64,000 bases of DNA from Bacteroidota bacterium (GTDB lineage: Bacteria > Bacteroidota > Bacteroidia > Chitinophagales > Chitinophagaceae). The DNA lies in the NCBI GenBank assembly GCA_018266575.1, contig JAFEAE010000016.1, positions 186,001 to 250,000 of the forward strand, written 5' to 3'. Shown here in pieces: positions 1-7,120 of the stretch. How positions within the stretch are numbered: position 1 is the first letter of the stretch; each line of letters opens with the position of its first letter. The position numbers were made by a program, and so were the translations under genes. Under the pieces are notes generated by a model. The model searched no databases, was not told the origin of the DNA, and saw only the letters and a program-made list of their open reading frames with translations.

Positions 1-919
1 GCAAAACCATTTCTTCATGTGTTGCATAACTTTTTTCAGGATGAACGATCTGAACAATTTCTACTTTATCAAATTGATGTAACCGGTTCAACCCACGCAC
101 ATCTTTTCCATAACTACCTGCCTCGCGGCGAAAGCATGGTGTGTACGCCGTCATCCGTATTGGCAAGTCATTTTCTTTTACAATTTCATCGCGGTAAATA
201 TTTGTTACCGGAACTTCTGCTGTCGGTATCAGGTAAAAATTATCTTCCGTCGCATGATACATTTGTCCTTCTTTATCGGGTAACTGTCCTGTTCCGAATG
301 CAGAAGCTTCATTGACCATGATCGGCGGCTGATATTCAACATACCCTGCATCAATATTGAAATCTAAAAAATATTGTATCAATGCACGTTGCAGTTTTGC
401 CCCTTTATTTACATAAAACGGGAAACCACTTCCGGTGATTTTATTTCCTAATTCAAAATCTATCAGGTTATATTTTTTTGCAAGGTCCCAGTGCGGAACT
501 GCCCTTGAAGGCAGCACTGGTTTTTTTCCACCTTCGCGAAGTGTAACATTATCTGCCGGTGTTTTTCCGGGCGGCACTTTTTCAGAAGGAATATTCGGCA
601 GCTTCACCAAAGTTTCATTCAATTCTTTTTCTATGGTTGCTAATTTTTCAGCAACCGGTTGCAAAGAAGATTTTAAAGAAGCTACTTCCTGCTTTTTATT
701 CTCAGCAATTTCTTTTTCACCTTTCGCCATTAATTGGCCGATCTCTTTGGATGCTGCATTTATTTTTGCCTGGGTATTATCAAATTCAGATTGTGTTTTT
801 TTTCGCTGGTCATCTAATTGCACGATCGCATCAACCAGTTCGCTTTCACTAAAATTTTTTATGCGCAACCGTTCTTTCACAAATTCCGCATTCTGCCGTA
901 TAAAAGCCAATTGTAACAT
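1..919 (-). CDS. serS: Serine--tRNA ligase, N-terminal part (cut by window edge)
   Basis: Charges tRNA-Ser with serine in the cytoplasm. Reading the minus strand from ATG at 919 gives MLQLAFIRQ, then a long charged helical arm (about residues 30-100) typical of the tRNA-binding coiled coil of SerRS, then the class II core with PTAEVPVTN and the motif 2 segment CFRREAGSYGKD followed by RGLNRLHQFDKVE. About 306 codons lie in the window; the C-terminal part including motif 3 is outside. A TACCTTTGC promoter box sits 14 bases upstream of the start. It is divergent from the YbjQ gene. Identification is secure from these motifs. Confidence 0.95.
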   Translation of the reverse strand, partial: MLQLAFIRQNAEFVKERLRIKNFSESELVDAIVQLDDQRKKTQSEFDNTQAKINAASKEIGQLMAKGEKEIAENKKQEVASLKSSLQPVAEKLATIEKELNETLVKLPNIPSEKVPPGKTPADNVTLREGGKKPVLPSRAVPHWDLAKKYNLIDFELGNKITGSGFPFYVNKGAKLQRALIQYFLDFNIDAGYVEYQPPIMVNEASAFGTGQLPDKEGQMYHATEDNFYLIPTAEVPVTNIYRDEIVKENDLPIRMTAYTPCFRREAGSYGKDVRGLNRLHQFDKVEIVQIVHPEKSYATHEEMVL

Positions 920-932
920 CTTTCAATTTTTT

Positions 933-941
933 GCAAAGGTA
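933..941 (-). promoter_or_regulatory. Bacteroidota -7 box for serS
   Basis: Reads TACCTTTGC on the minus strand, a full match to the TAnnTTTG box of the Bacteroidota housekeeping sigma factor, placed 14 bases before the serS ATG, so the 5' leader would be very short. Confidence 0.6.
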
Positions 942-1055
942 ATATTTGAGGAATAAATATTTCATGTAACCACATATCGGAAATCATATAATTATTTCTT
1001 TGTGCCGCGGCTGCTTTGCCTGATACTTAAACCGTAATTTCATAAAAACATTTTT

Positions 1056-1388
1056 ATGGTAGATGTAACAATGATAACAACAAGTATTGAATTAAGCGGG
1101 TACCGGGTTGTGAATAACCTGGGTGTTGTCCGCGGCATTACTGTACGCTCGAGAAGCGTATTGGGAAACATTGCAGGCGGCCTGCAAAGTTTGGTCGGAG
1201 GACGGCTTTCCATTTATGTTGAGTTGTGCGAAAAATCGCGTGAAGAAGCATTTCAGCATTTAATTCAACATGCAAATGAACGTGGCGCAAATGCGATCAT
1301 CAATATGCGCTACGATGCCAATGAAGTTACCGATGGCATTACGGAAGTGCTTGCTTACGGAACGGCTGTGGTGGTGGAGAAAGCGTGA
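1056..1388 (+). CDS. YbjQ/UPF0145 family protein
   Basis: A 110-residue soluble protein matching the YbjQ (UPF0145) family, small proteins that assemble as beta-rich oligomers and whose function is not established. Family hallmarks seen: the start of the domain ITTSIELSGYRV, the GVVRGITVRSRS stretch, the acidic/amphipathic helix around EKSREEAF, and the C-terminal GANAIINMRYD followed by ITEVLAYGTAVVV. Family members usually begin at the equivalent of MITTS, so the ATG at 1071 may be the true start. The stop is followed at once by a dispersed repeat (1389-1500). Confidence 0.85.
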   Translation: MVDVTMITTSIELSGYRVVNNLGVVRGITVRSRSVLGNIAGGLQSLVGGRLSIYVELCEKSREEAFQHLIQHANERGANAIINMRYDANEVTDGITEVLAYGTAVVVEKA

Positions 1389-1500
1389 GAGTGAGATGTA
1401 AGATGTGAGCAGTGAACAGTAAGCAGTATTGAATTTTGAGTACAGCTCACATCTCACTTCTTACACGTCACCTCTTACTTTTCACTTCTCACATCCTCAC
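1386..1500. repeat. Dispersed GTGAGCAGTGAACAG-type intergenic repeat with inverted arms
   Basis: Low-complexity tract built from variants of GTGAG, CAGTGAACAG and TCACATC. AGATGTGAGC at 1402-1411 is the exact inverse of GCTCACATCT at 1446-1455, so the tract can fold. Related sequence occurs in the gatB leader (14552-14642), inside the amidohydrolase gene (7934-7965) and, as a short piece, at 46043-46066. Confidence 0.75.
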
Positions 1501-1508
1501 TATCTTTG
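1501..1508 (+). promoter_or_regulatory. Bacteroidota -7 box immediately before the 1515 gene
   Basis: TATCTTTG matches TAnnTTTG. Only six bases separate it from the ATG at 1515, so the transcript would begin at or very near the start codon (leaderless or nearly so). Confidence 0.55.
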
Positions 1509-1514
1509 CGCATT

Positions 1515-1859
1515 ATGCAAAATCAAGATGACCTGCAAGCACGTTGGTGGAACCTGGAAGCAAAACTCGTAGAACGGTTTGGGAAAAAGCCGGATATGGA
1601 AACGATCCTGTTTCTTATCGGCATACAGGAGCTGGGAGATATCAGAAAAAAATTTTCTAAAGAACAGAAACAAGACCTTATGCATGTTGCCGTGTGCAGC
1701 TTGTTTGCACAAAGCGGTTATTATGAAATAGAAAAAGTGGATGAAGACGGGTGGCCGCATTATAAACAGTTAAAAGTATTACCGGTAATGAACATGATTG
1801 AACAGGAAAATTTTATGAAAGACCATATCTTATTGTATTTCGAAAAAAACGATTTCTGA
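1515..1859 (+). CDS. Conserved-looking hypothetical protein, 114 aa
   Basis: Soluble, charged protein starting MQNQDDLQARWW, with no signal peptide or membrane segment. I do not recognise a named domain; the even mix of charged and aromatic residues and the ordinary codon use suggest a real cytoplasmic protein. The ATG at 1515 is preferred to the upstream TTG at 1506 because that TTG is part of the TATCTTTG promoter box. It is followed after 22 bases by the cyclophilin lipoprotein gene, so the two are probably co-transcribed. No function is proposed. Confidence 0.7.
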   Translation: MQNQDDLQARWWNLEAKLVERFGKKPDMETILFLIGIQELGDIRKKFSKEQKQDLMHVAVCSLFAQSGYYEIEKVDEDGWPHYKQLKVLPVMNMIEQENFMKDHILLYFEKNDF

Positions 1860-1881
1860 TCATATCCTAACAATCATCATT

Positions 1882-2574
1882 ATGCGAAAAATACTGTTCC
1901 TGTCTTTTTCACTCCTCATTATTATCTGTTCCTGCAATCCGAAATTATCAAACGGGTTACGAAAAAAAGATTTAACGAAAGATGTGGAAATGATCACTGA
2001 TAAAGGAACAATGATCATCCGCCTTTCAGATTCTACCCCACTCCATCGCAATAATTTTCTGAAGCTCGTAAAACAAGGTTTTTTTGACAGTGTGATTTTT
2101 CACCGGGTGATAAAAGATTTTATGATCCAGGCAGGGGATCCCACCAGCAAACATGCAAAAGCCGGAGCACAATTGGGAGAAGCAGATGCCGGGTATACCA
2201 TCCCGGCAGAATTCCGGGCAAGTTTATTACACTACAAAGGAGCAATTGCAGCGGCAAGAACGGGAGATGATGTAAACCCTAAAAAGGCCAGCAGCGGAAG
2301 CCAGTTTTATATTGTTGAAGGGAAAAAATATTCAGATGAAAAACTGGATACGATCGAAATACGTATGATGAAAAAGTTTTTGCCGGAACAACGCGAGGCA
2401 TATAAAACAATTGGCGGCACGCCCTGGCTCGATGGGAATTACACCGTGTTTGGACAAGTTATAAAAGGTTTGAATGTGGTGGATTCAATTGCTGTTGTTC
2501 CGACAGATTCTTCTGACCGCCCGGTAGCTGATGTCCGTATCCTGAAAGTAAAACTGGTAAAACGTCCCAAATAA
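1882..2574 (+). CDS. Cyclophilin-type peptidyl-prolyl isomerase, lipoprotein
   Basis: Predicted periplasmic or membrane-anchored foldase that isomerises Xaa-Pro bonds. The N-terminus MRKILFLSF plus a hydrophobic run ending IIICSC looks like a lipoprotein signal (modified Cys at 16 or 18). The cyclophilin fold follows: FHRVIKDFMIQAGDP contains the catalytic Arg and the conserved Phe/Met/Gln, then SGSQFYI and LDGNYTVFGQVIKG. An insert of about 40 residues after the FYI strand (KKYSDEKLDTIEIR onward) is common in Bacteroidota versions. Length 230 aa is usual for this lipoprotein type. It shares an operon with the upstream small gene. Confidence 0.9.
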   Translation: MRKILFLSFSLLIIICSCNPKLSNGLRKKDLTKDVEMITDKGTMIIRLSDSTPLHRNNFLKLVKQGFFDSVIFHRVIKDFMIQAGDPTSKHAKAGAQLGEADAGYTIPAEFRASLLHYKGAIAAARTGDDVNPKKASSGSQFYIVEGKKYSDEKLDTIEIRMMKKFLPEQREAYKTIGGTPWLDGNYTVFGQVIKGLNVVDSIAVVPTDSSDRPVADVRILKVKLVKRPK

Positions 2575-2639
2575 ATAATTGAACAACTTAGTTTAAATTA
2601 CCTTGTTTTATTAATCTTTGCAACACAAAAAATACCGTT

Positions 2640-3020
2640 ATGAGTTTTCCCGCAAATCTTAAGTACACTAAAGATCATGAATGGATAAAAATTGAAAGCG
2701 GCAATATTGCTGTTATTGGCATCACTGATTTTGCTCAGAAAGAATTGGGCGATATTGTTTATGTAGAAATCGAAACCGTTGGTAAGGACCTTGAAGCAGA
2801 AGCCGTTTTCGGAACGGTGGAGGCGGTAAAAACAGTATCAGACCTGTATTTGCCGGTATCCGGAAAAATCATAGAATTCAATAACGCACTCTCCGCCTCC
2901 CCAGAATTGGTAAATACCGATCCTTATGGCGAAGGCTGGATGGTAAAATTAGAAGTAAAAAATATAAGCGATATAGACGGGCTTTTGGATGCTGCAGGAT
3001 ATGAAGCCGTTGTTGGATAA
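2640..3020 (+). CDS. gcvH: Glycine cleavage system H protein
   Basis: Lipoyl carrier that shuttles the aminomethyl group between the P, T and L proteins of glycine cleavage in the cytoplasm. The protein is 126 residues, normal for GcvH. It shows the KYTKDHEWI start, [16 protein letters not shown], and the lipoylation segment [12 protein letters not shown], with the modified lysine at residue 64. The conserved [14 protein letters not shown] follows. The partner genes are not in the window. An imperfect -7 box (TTAATCTTTGC at 2611-2621) lies about 20 bases upstream. It is probably a single-gene unit because the ECF sigma gene next door is functionally unrelated. Confidence 0.96.
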   Translation: MSFPANLKYTKDHEWIKIESGNIAVIGITDFAQKELGDIVYVEIETVGKDLEAEAVFGTVEAVKTVSDLYLPVSGKIIEFNNALSASPELVNTDPYGEGWMVKLEVKNISDIDGLLDAAGYEAVVG

Positions 3021-3076
3021 GCTGTACAAAACATCAGGCATTACTGAATTATTTTAAACTTATCGGATCATCCCTT

Positions 3077-3622
3077 TTGGCAAGCGAGGTAACATATAAC
3101 GAACAGGAACTTGTTTATTTGTTAAAAGAAAGAAATAACCAGGCTTTCAGTTATCTCTATGATAATTACTCCGGTGCTTTGTATACAATTATCTTACAGA
3201 TTGTAAAAGAAAGCGAACTTGCAAACGATGTGCTGCAGGAAGTGTTCGTAAATATCTGGCGAAAAATAGAAAGCTATGATGCATCAAAAGGAAGGTTATT
3301 TACCTGGATGCTGAATATTGCTAGGAATGCTTCCATCGACACTATCCGGTCCAAAAGTTTTCAAAACGCCCAAAAAAACCAGGAGTTAGCAGATAACGTA
3401 AATACTTCTATGGTTAACCAGGTTACCCAACTGAATGTTGATAATATTGGTTTAAAGAAGGTTTTGCTGAAATTGAAACCAGAAATACGAAGCCTGGTTG
3501 AATTAGCGTACTTTAAAGGATATACGCATGAAGAAATTGCCCAGATCGAGGGTATCCCGGTGGGAACAGTGAAAACGCGGATAAGAAGCGGATTGTTACA
3601 ACTAAGAGAATATCTGAAATAA
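3077..3622 (+). CDS. ECF-type RNA polymerase sigma factor
   Basis: A 181-residue sigma-70 family protein of the extracytoplasmic function class that directs RNA polymerase to stress promoters. Region 2 is visible at about residues 20-85 (YLYDNYSGALY, then LQEVFVNIWRK and GRLFTWMLNIARNASID). Region 4 is at about 120-180, with the HTH AYFKGYTHEEIAQIEGIPVGTV. There is no early ATG in frame; the TTG at 3077 is the only reasonable start. The next gene begins one base after the stop and encodes a membrane anti-sigma factor, so the pair is a regulatory unit. Confidence 0.92.
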   Translation: MASEVTYNEQELVYLLKERNNQAFSYLYDNYSGALYTIILQIVKESELANDVLQEVFVNIWRKIESYDASKGRLFTWMLNIARNASIDTIRSKSFQNAQKNQELADNVNTSMVNQVTQLNVDNIGLKKVLLKLKPEIRSLVELAYFKGYTHEEIAQIEGIPVGTVKTRIRSGLLQLREYLK

Positions 3623-3623
3623 A

Positions 3624-4442
3624 GTGAACGTACAGGAATACATATCAAGCGGCATAGTCGAAAGCTGCGTTTTAGGATTAGCCAGTGCTGATGAGCAACT
3701 GGAATTCGAACGCATGTGTGCAACTTCCCCGGAAGTAAATGCTGCACGTGAGGCATTTGAATTATCGCTGGAAAAACAGGCGAAGGAACAGGCAATTGCA
3801 CCACCTGCTATATTGAAAAATAAAATTTTCAATGAGATCGGTATCGCGGATACGGATGGCAAAAAAACAGCCCCCGTTTCCACTGTTATCAAAGCCCCGG
3901 TAGTAAAAATGGGATGGCTGCGCTATGTAGCGGCAGCGGCAATTCTTTTATTGATGGGAAGTACAGCTCTTAATTTGTATTTCTACAAACAATACCAGAA
4001 ATATAGCAGCCAGTATGATGCGCTTGTTGCCAGCCAAACACAGATGGCTTATGACAATAAAGCGTTGCAAACAAAATTGCAGGGTTATGAATCTGCGATG
4101 GGCCATATTAAAGATCCCGGGATGGCTGTTATTAAAATGCCGGCTGTTGCAAAGAGCCCGGATCCTGCATCTATGGCAACCGTTTACTGGGATACAAAAT
4201 CCAAAGATGTTTACCTGATGGTCAACAATCTGCCGCAACCTGTTTCAGATAAGCAATACCAGCTTTGGGCTATTGTAGATGGCAAACCGGTTGATGCCGG
4301 CGTTTTAGATATGCAGGAAGGAATGACATTCGCAAAAATGAAGAATATTCCAAAAGCCCAGGCATTCGCTATAACACTTGAAAAACATGGCGGAAGTGAT
4401 ATCCCAACAATGTCGGCTATGTATGTTTTAGGTAAGGTGTAA
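3624..4442 (+). CDS. RskA-type membrane anti-sigma factor
   Basis: Predicted partner that sequesters the ECF sigma factor encoded just upstream. GTG start one base after the sigma stop implies translational coupling. The N-terminal cytoplasmic part (about 1-95, ISSGIVESCVLGL) resembles the anti-sigma domain of RskA-like proteins. One transmembrane helix is at about 98-121 (RYVAAAAILLLMGSTALNL). A short coiled segment follows, then the extracytoplasmic RskA C-terminal domain with YWDTKSKDVYLMVNNLP and KQYQLWAIVDGKPVDAG. Length 272 aa fits. The inducing signal is unknown. A terminator hairpin follows the gene. Confidence 0.88.
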   Translation: MNVQEYISSGIVESCVLGLASADEQLEFERMCATSPEVNAAREAFELSLEKQAKEQAIAPPAILKNKIFNEIGIADTDGKKTAPVSTVIKAPVVKMGWLRYVAAAAILLLMGSTALNLYFYKQYQKYSSQYDALVASQTQMAYDNKALQTKLQGYESAMGHIKDPGMAVIKMPAVAKSPDPASMATVYWDTKSKDVYLMVNNLPQPVSDKQYQLWAIVDGKPVDAGVLDMQEGMTFAKMKNIPKAQAFAITLEKHGGSDIPTMSAMYVLGKV

Positions 4443-4481
4443 GAAAATAACAGTAAAATTTTTTAATTAATAACAAGTTGG

Positions 4482-4512
4482 CTCCACGAATATGGAGCTT
4501 TTTTATTTTTTT
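4482..4512 (+). terminator. Rho-independent terminator after the anti-sigma gene
   Basis: GCTCCA (4482-4487) pairs with TGGAGC (4494-4499) and is followed by a run of T broken by one A. It sits 40 bases after the anti-sigma stop. Confidence 0.8.
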
Positions 4513-4519
4513 TACATTC

Positions 4520-4942
4520 ATGAAACCCCTGATCAATTTTTTTAAAAAATATTTCAGCAAATTATTTTTCCCTGTTCTGTGGACTGCGATTATTATCATC
4601 TTGCTTTCCCTTCCCGGAACAATGCTTCCCAACGAATCGCATTTCAATATCCCTCAATTTGATAAAATCGTACACATCGGTTTATTCGGTGGATTCGTGT
4701 TTTTATGGGGTGTATATATCAATTCTAAAAAATTTCCGCTTCAAAAAACGCTTATACTCTTCTTCTATATTTTCTGTATAGGTTCTGCATTAGGAATTAT
4801 AATGGAATACGTTCAGAAATATTTTATCCCAATGAGGGATTTTGATTTGGGAGATATTATCGCAGATATCATTGGGGCATCAATTGCTTATGGCATTTCA
4901 AACATTTTTTTAGCCGTGGAAAACGATGCTCAATCATCATAA
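4520..4942 (+). CDS. VanZ-like integral membrane protein
   Basis: A 140-residue membrane protein with about four hydrophobic helices. It has the VanZ-like signature: LSLPGTMLP, then a conserved FDKIVHIGLFGGFVFLWG helix and EYVQKYFIPMRDFDLGDIIADIIGA, where acidic residues precede the last helix. In this family the name comes from VanZ of teicoplanin resistance, but most members have no assigned function. The ATG at 4520 is preferred over an upstream in-frame TTG because that TTG lies within the terminator of the previous gene. It has no obvious operon partner. Confidence 0.8.
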   Translation: MKPLINFFKKYFSKLFFPVLWTAIIIILLSLPGTMLPNESHFNIPQFDKIVHIGLFGGFVFLWGVYINSKKFPLQKTLILFFYIFCIGSALGIIMEYVQKYFIPMRDFDLGDIIADIIGASIAYGISNIFLAVENDAQSS

Positions 4943-5008
4943 GGCCGTGTAAAGAATTCCACAATCATTTCTCAATTTCCCCCCGCAAAAAAGCTATAAA
5001 ATAATTAA

Positions 5009-5094
5009 GCCCCTGTAGAAACAGGGGCCGTAACCAAAACTAACTGCTTATGAGAAAATTGACTGCTTTATGTGAGTCAAATAGAAAAGACTAA
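5009..5094 (+). other. Hairpin followed by leader-like sequence and 14-codon ORF
   Basis: GCCCCTGT (5009-5016) and ACAGGGGC (5021-5028) form a perfect stem with a 4-base loop. It is followed by TAACCAAAACTAACTGCTT and an ATG at 5050 opening MRKLTALCESNRKD, stop at 5092-5094. The AACCAAAAC-then-ATGAGAAAA arrangement resembles the start of the susC gene in this window (62752). It could be a regulatory leader peptide or the remnant of a deleted exported-protein gene. No promoter was identified. Confidence 0.3.
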
Positions 5095-5350
5095 TTTATT
5101 ATACCTTATATAACGCAAAACAGATGCCAATATTATGCGTGCCTGCGTTAAGAATCATTTAAAGAACTACTGATAAATTCCGTAACAAAGTTAAGCCGCA
5201 TTTCAACATTAAGGCCTTTCTTTTTTTCGGAATAACAATTTTTTAGCAATCACTAAAAAAATGTTAGAAAACTTTCAGATTTTATCATTCTTTCAAATAA
5301 CTACTATAATAAGACGCGTAAAACGCAAAAATGTTTATTGTACGAAAGTT

Positions 5351-5386
5351 AAAAAAAATAAAAAAGGCGTTATTGCTAACGCCTTT
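5351..5386 (-). terminator. Terminator of the DUF937-like gene
   Basis: Perfect 10-bp stem AAAGGCGTTA (5363-5372)/TAACGCCTTT (5377-5386) with loop TTGC; on the minus strand it runs into a T-rich tail (5351-5362). It lies 31 bases after the stop. Confidence 0.88.
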
Positions 5387-5417
5387 GTATAAACTAAAAT
5401 AAAATTCTGCGGCAGAA

Positions 5418-5906
5418 TTAACTTGCCCCGAAAAGCCCTTTGATCTTGTCCATAATTCCGCCAGTACCACCTTGCTCAAGATTACTTAAAATCCCTTGTA
5501 TTCCCTGGCCGCCTGTAAGATGTCCAACAATTCCTTCGAGGTTAAAACTGTTGTCGGTCGGATCGTTTGTTTTGTGTACGAGGCTCTGTATCACATTCGG
5601 GATAAGGCTTCCCGCTACGCCGTTCGCAGCATTCTGATCTAATCCGAATTTGTTCATAAGGCTTTGCACAAAATTACCGGTGATATTCTGCACTGCAGGA
5701 TTTGATGCAATGTTACCACCTTGTCCTTGTAATAAACTCAACACATCGTGCCCGCTGCCTTGCGATATCATATTTTTTAATGAATCGATAATAGAATTTC
5801 CGGCTTCAGAAACGGCAGCATCATTTTGGCTGTTAGGGATTGCAGGATTATTAATAATTGCGTTGCCTGCATGTTGCTTGATAAGATCAATTAAATTTTC
5901 TAACAT
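5418..5906 (-). CDS. DUF937-like hypothetical protein, 162 aa
   Basis: Small soluble protein rich in Gly, Asn, Gln and Ser, with repeated hydrophobic/glycine helices (NSIIDSLKNMIS, NITGNFVQSLMNKFGL, AAGVAGSLIP-like segment, GGIMDKIKGLFG). This pattern resembles DUF937/YidB-like proteins, whose role is unknown. There is no signal peptide. ATG start at 5906; its own strong terminator follows. It lies 75 bases downstream of prfA on the same strand and might be co-transcribed, but nothing in the sequence ties the functions together. The family assignment is tentative. Confidence 0.6.
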   Translation of the reverse strand: MLENLIDLIKQHAGNAIINNPAIPNSQNDAAVSEAGNSIIDSLKNMISQGSGHDVLSLLQGQGGNIASNPAVQNITGNFVQSLMNKFGLDQNAANGVAGSLIPNVIQSLVHKTNDPTDNSFNLEGIVGHLTGGQGIQGILSNLEQGGTGGIMDKIKGLFGAS

Positions 5907-5981
5907 AGAAATAGTTTTCTACAATGTACGATTTGCAGTGAAACCTGCACACAATTACCGATTATTTTTTAATGTCCGAAA

Positions 5982-7046
5982 TCAATTTTGCCGCGCCATT
6001 TTTTCGGAGTTCTCGGTGAACTGAAGGGCATCAATAAATTCCTGGATGTTTCCATTTAATACATCATCAAGGTTATACACAGTTAACCCTATACGATGAT
6101 CTGTAACTCTTCCCTGTGGAAAATTATAGGTCCTGATCTTTGCACTGCGGTCGCCTGTGCTGACAAGGCTTTTGCGCTGGCGTGCAATTTCTTCTTCCTG
6201 CTTGCGAACCTGCTCTTCATATAATTTTGTCCGCAGCATTTGCATCGCTTTTTCGCGGTTGCCTAATTGTGTGCGTTCTGTCTGGCAAACCACCACCGTT
6301 CCCGTAGGAATATGCGTAAGAAAAACTTTTGTTTCTACTTTGTTTACGTTTTGTCCGCCGGCTCCGCCGCTTCGTGCAGTTTCCATTTTCACATCACTTT
6401 CTTTCAATTCAATATCTACATCTTCTGCTTCCGGCATAACTGCAACGGTTGCTGCGCTCGTGTGTACACGGCCGCTTTGTTCTGTATCAGGTACACGTTG
6501 TACACGGTGAACGCCGCTTTCAAATTTTAATGTACCATATACATCATCACCAATAACTTCCACCTGCACTTCTTTATATCCACCAACAGTTCCTTCGCTT
6601 TCGCTGAGGATTGCCGTTTTCCAGCCCTTTTTCTCGCAATATTTTAAATACATGCGCAGCAAATCACCGGCAAACAAACTTGCCTCATCACCACCTGTCC
6701 CTGCACGGATTTCAAGGATAGCATTTTTTTCATCCTGAGGGTCTTTTGGTATCAGTAACTGGCGGATATGCGCTTCCATTTTTTCTTTCTGATCTTCTAA
6801 ATCCGGTGCTTCTGCTTTGGCAAGTTCGCGAAGTTCTTCGTCATCGCCACTCAACGCTTCTTTATAAAAATCTATATCGCTCAATAATTTCTTATATGCT
6901 TCATACGATTGCACGATCTTTTCAATACTCCTGTATTCCTTGCTCATTGCACTGAAACGTTTATTATCACTCACAATTTCAGGATTGCTCAATGCTACGC
7001 CAAGGTCTTCAAAACGTGCTTTTATCGCTTCCAGTTTATCTAACAT
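5982..7046 (-). CDS. prfA: Peptide chain release factor 1
   Basis: Class I release factor that reads UAA and UAG and triggers peptidyl-tRNA hydrolysis on the ribosome. The GGQ catalytic motif is at residues 230-232 ([15 protein letters not shown]). The PxT stop-codon-reading motif of RF1 is at 186-188 ([19 protein letters not shown]). RF2 would carry SPF there, so this is RF1. Length 354 aa is standard. ATG at 7046 follows a TAACTTTGC promoter box by 48 bases. The gene diverges from the amidohydrolase gene. Confidence 0.97.
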   Translation of the reverse strand: MLDKLEAIKARFEDLGVALSNPEIVSDNKRFSAMSKEYRSIEKIVQSYEAYKKLLSDIDFYKEALSGDDEELRELAKAEAPDLEDQKEKMEAHIRQLLIPKDPQDEKNAILEIRAGTGGDEASLFAGDLLRMYLKYCEKKGWKTAILSESEGTVGGYKEVQVEVIGDDVYGTLKFESGVHRVQRVPDTEQSGRVHTSAATVAVMPEAEDVDIELKESDVKMETARSGGAGGQNVNKVETKVFLTHIPTGTVVVCQTERTQLGNREKAMQMLRTKLYEEQVRKQEEEIARQRKSLVSTGDRSAKIRTYNFPQGRVTDHRIGLTVYNLDDVLNGNIQEFIDALQFTENSEKMARQN

Positions 7047-7094
7047 AGTTTTGAATTACTTTTATAATTCTGTTATTCTTTTTTTAAAATTTTT

Positions 7095-7103
7095 GCAAAG
7101 TTA
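7095..7103 (-). promoter_or_regulatory. Bacteroidota -7 box for prfA
   Basis: TAACTTTGC on the minus strand, matching TAnnTTTG, 48 bases before the prfA start. Confidence 0.6.
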
Positions 7104-7120
7104 ATCGTTTATCAACTTAC

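Larger units (their letters stand above)
4943..5417. other. 475-bp intergenic region with a hairpin and a leader-like mini-ORF
   Basis: Between VanZ (+) and the DUF937-like gene (-). It contains a perfect 8-bp hairpin (5009-5028), a 14-codon ORF with leader-like upstream sequence (5050-5094), AT-rich sequence without recognisable coding potential, and the minus-strand terminator at 5351-5386. No tRNA or other RNA gene was recognised. Confidence 0.6.

Noticed and set aside
435..956. Plus-strand open frame of 173 codons
   Set aside because: It lies wholly antisense to serS, whose protein motifs are unmistakable; codon content and product look non-biological.
1386..1500. Short repeats as a CRISPR array
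   Set aside because: Units are degenerate, lack constant-length spacers, and there are no cas genes in the window.
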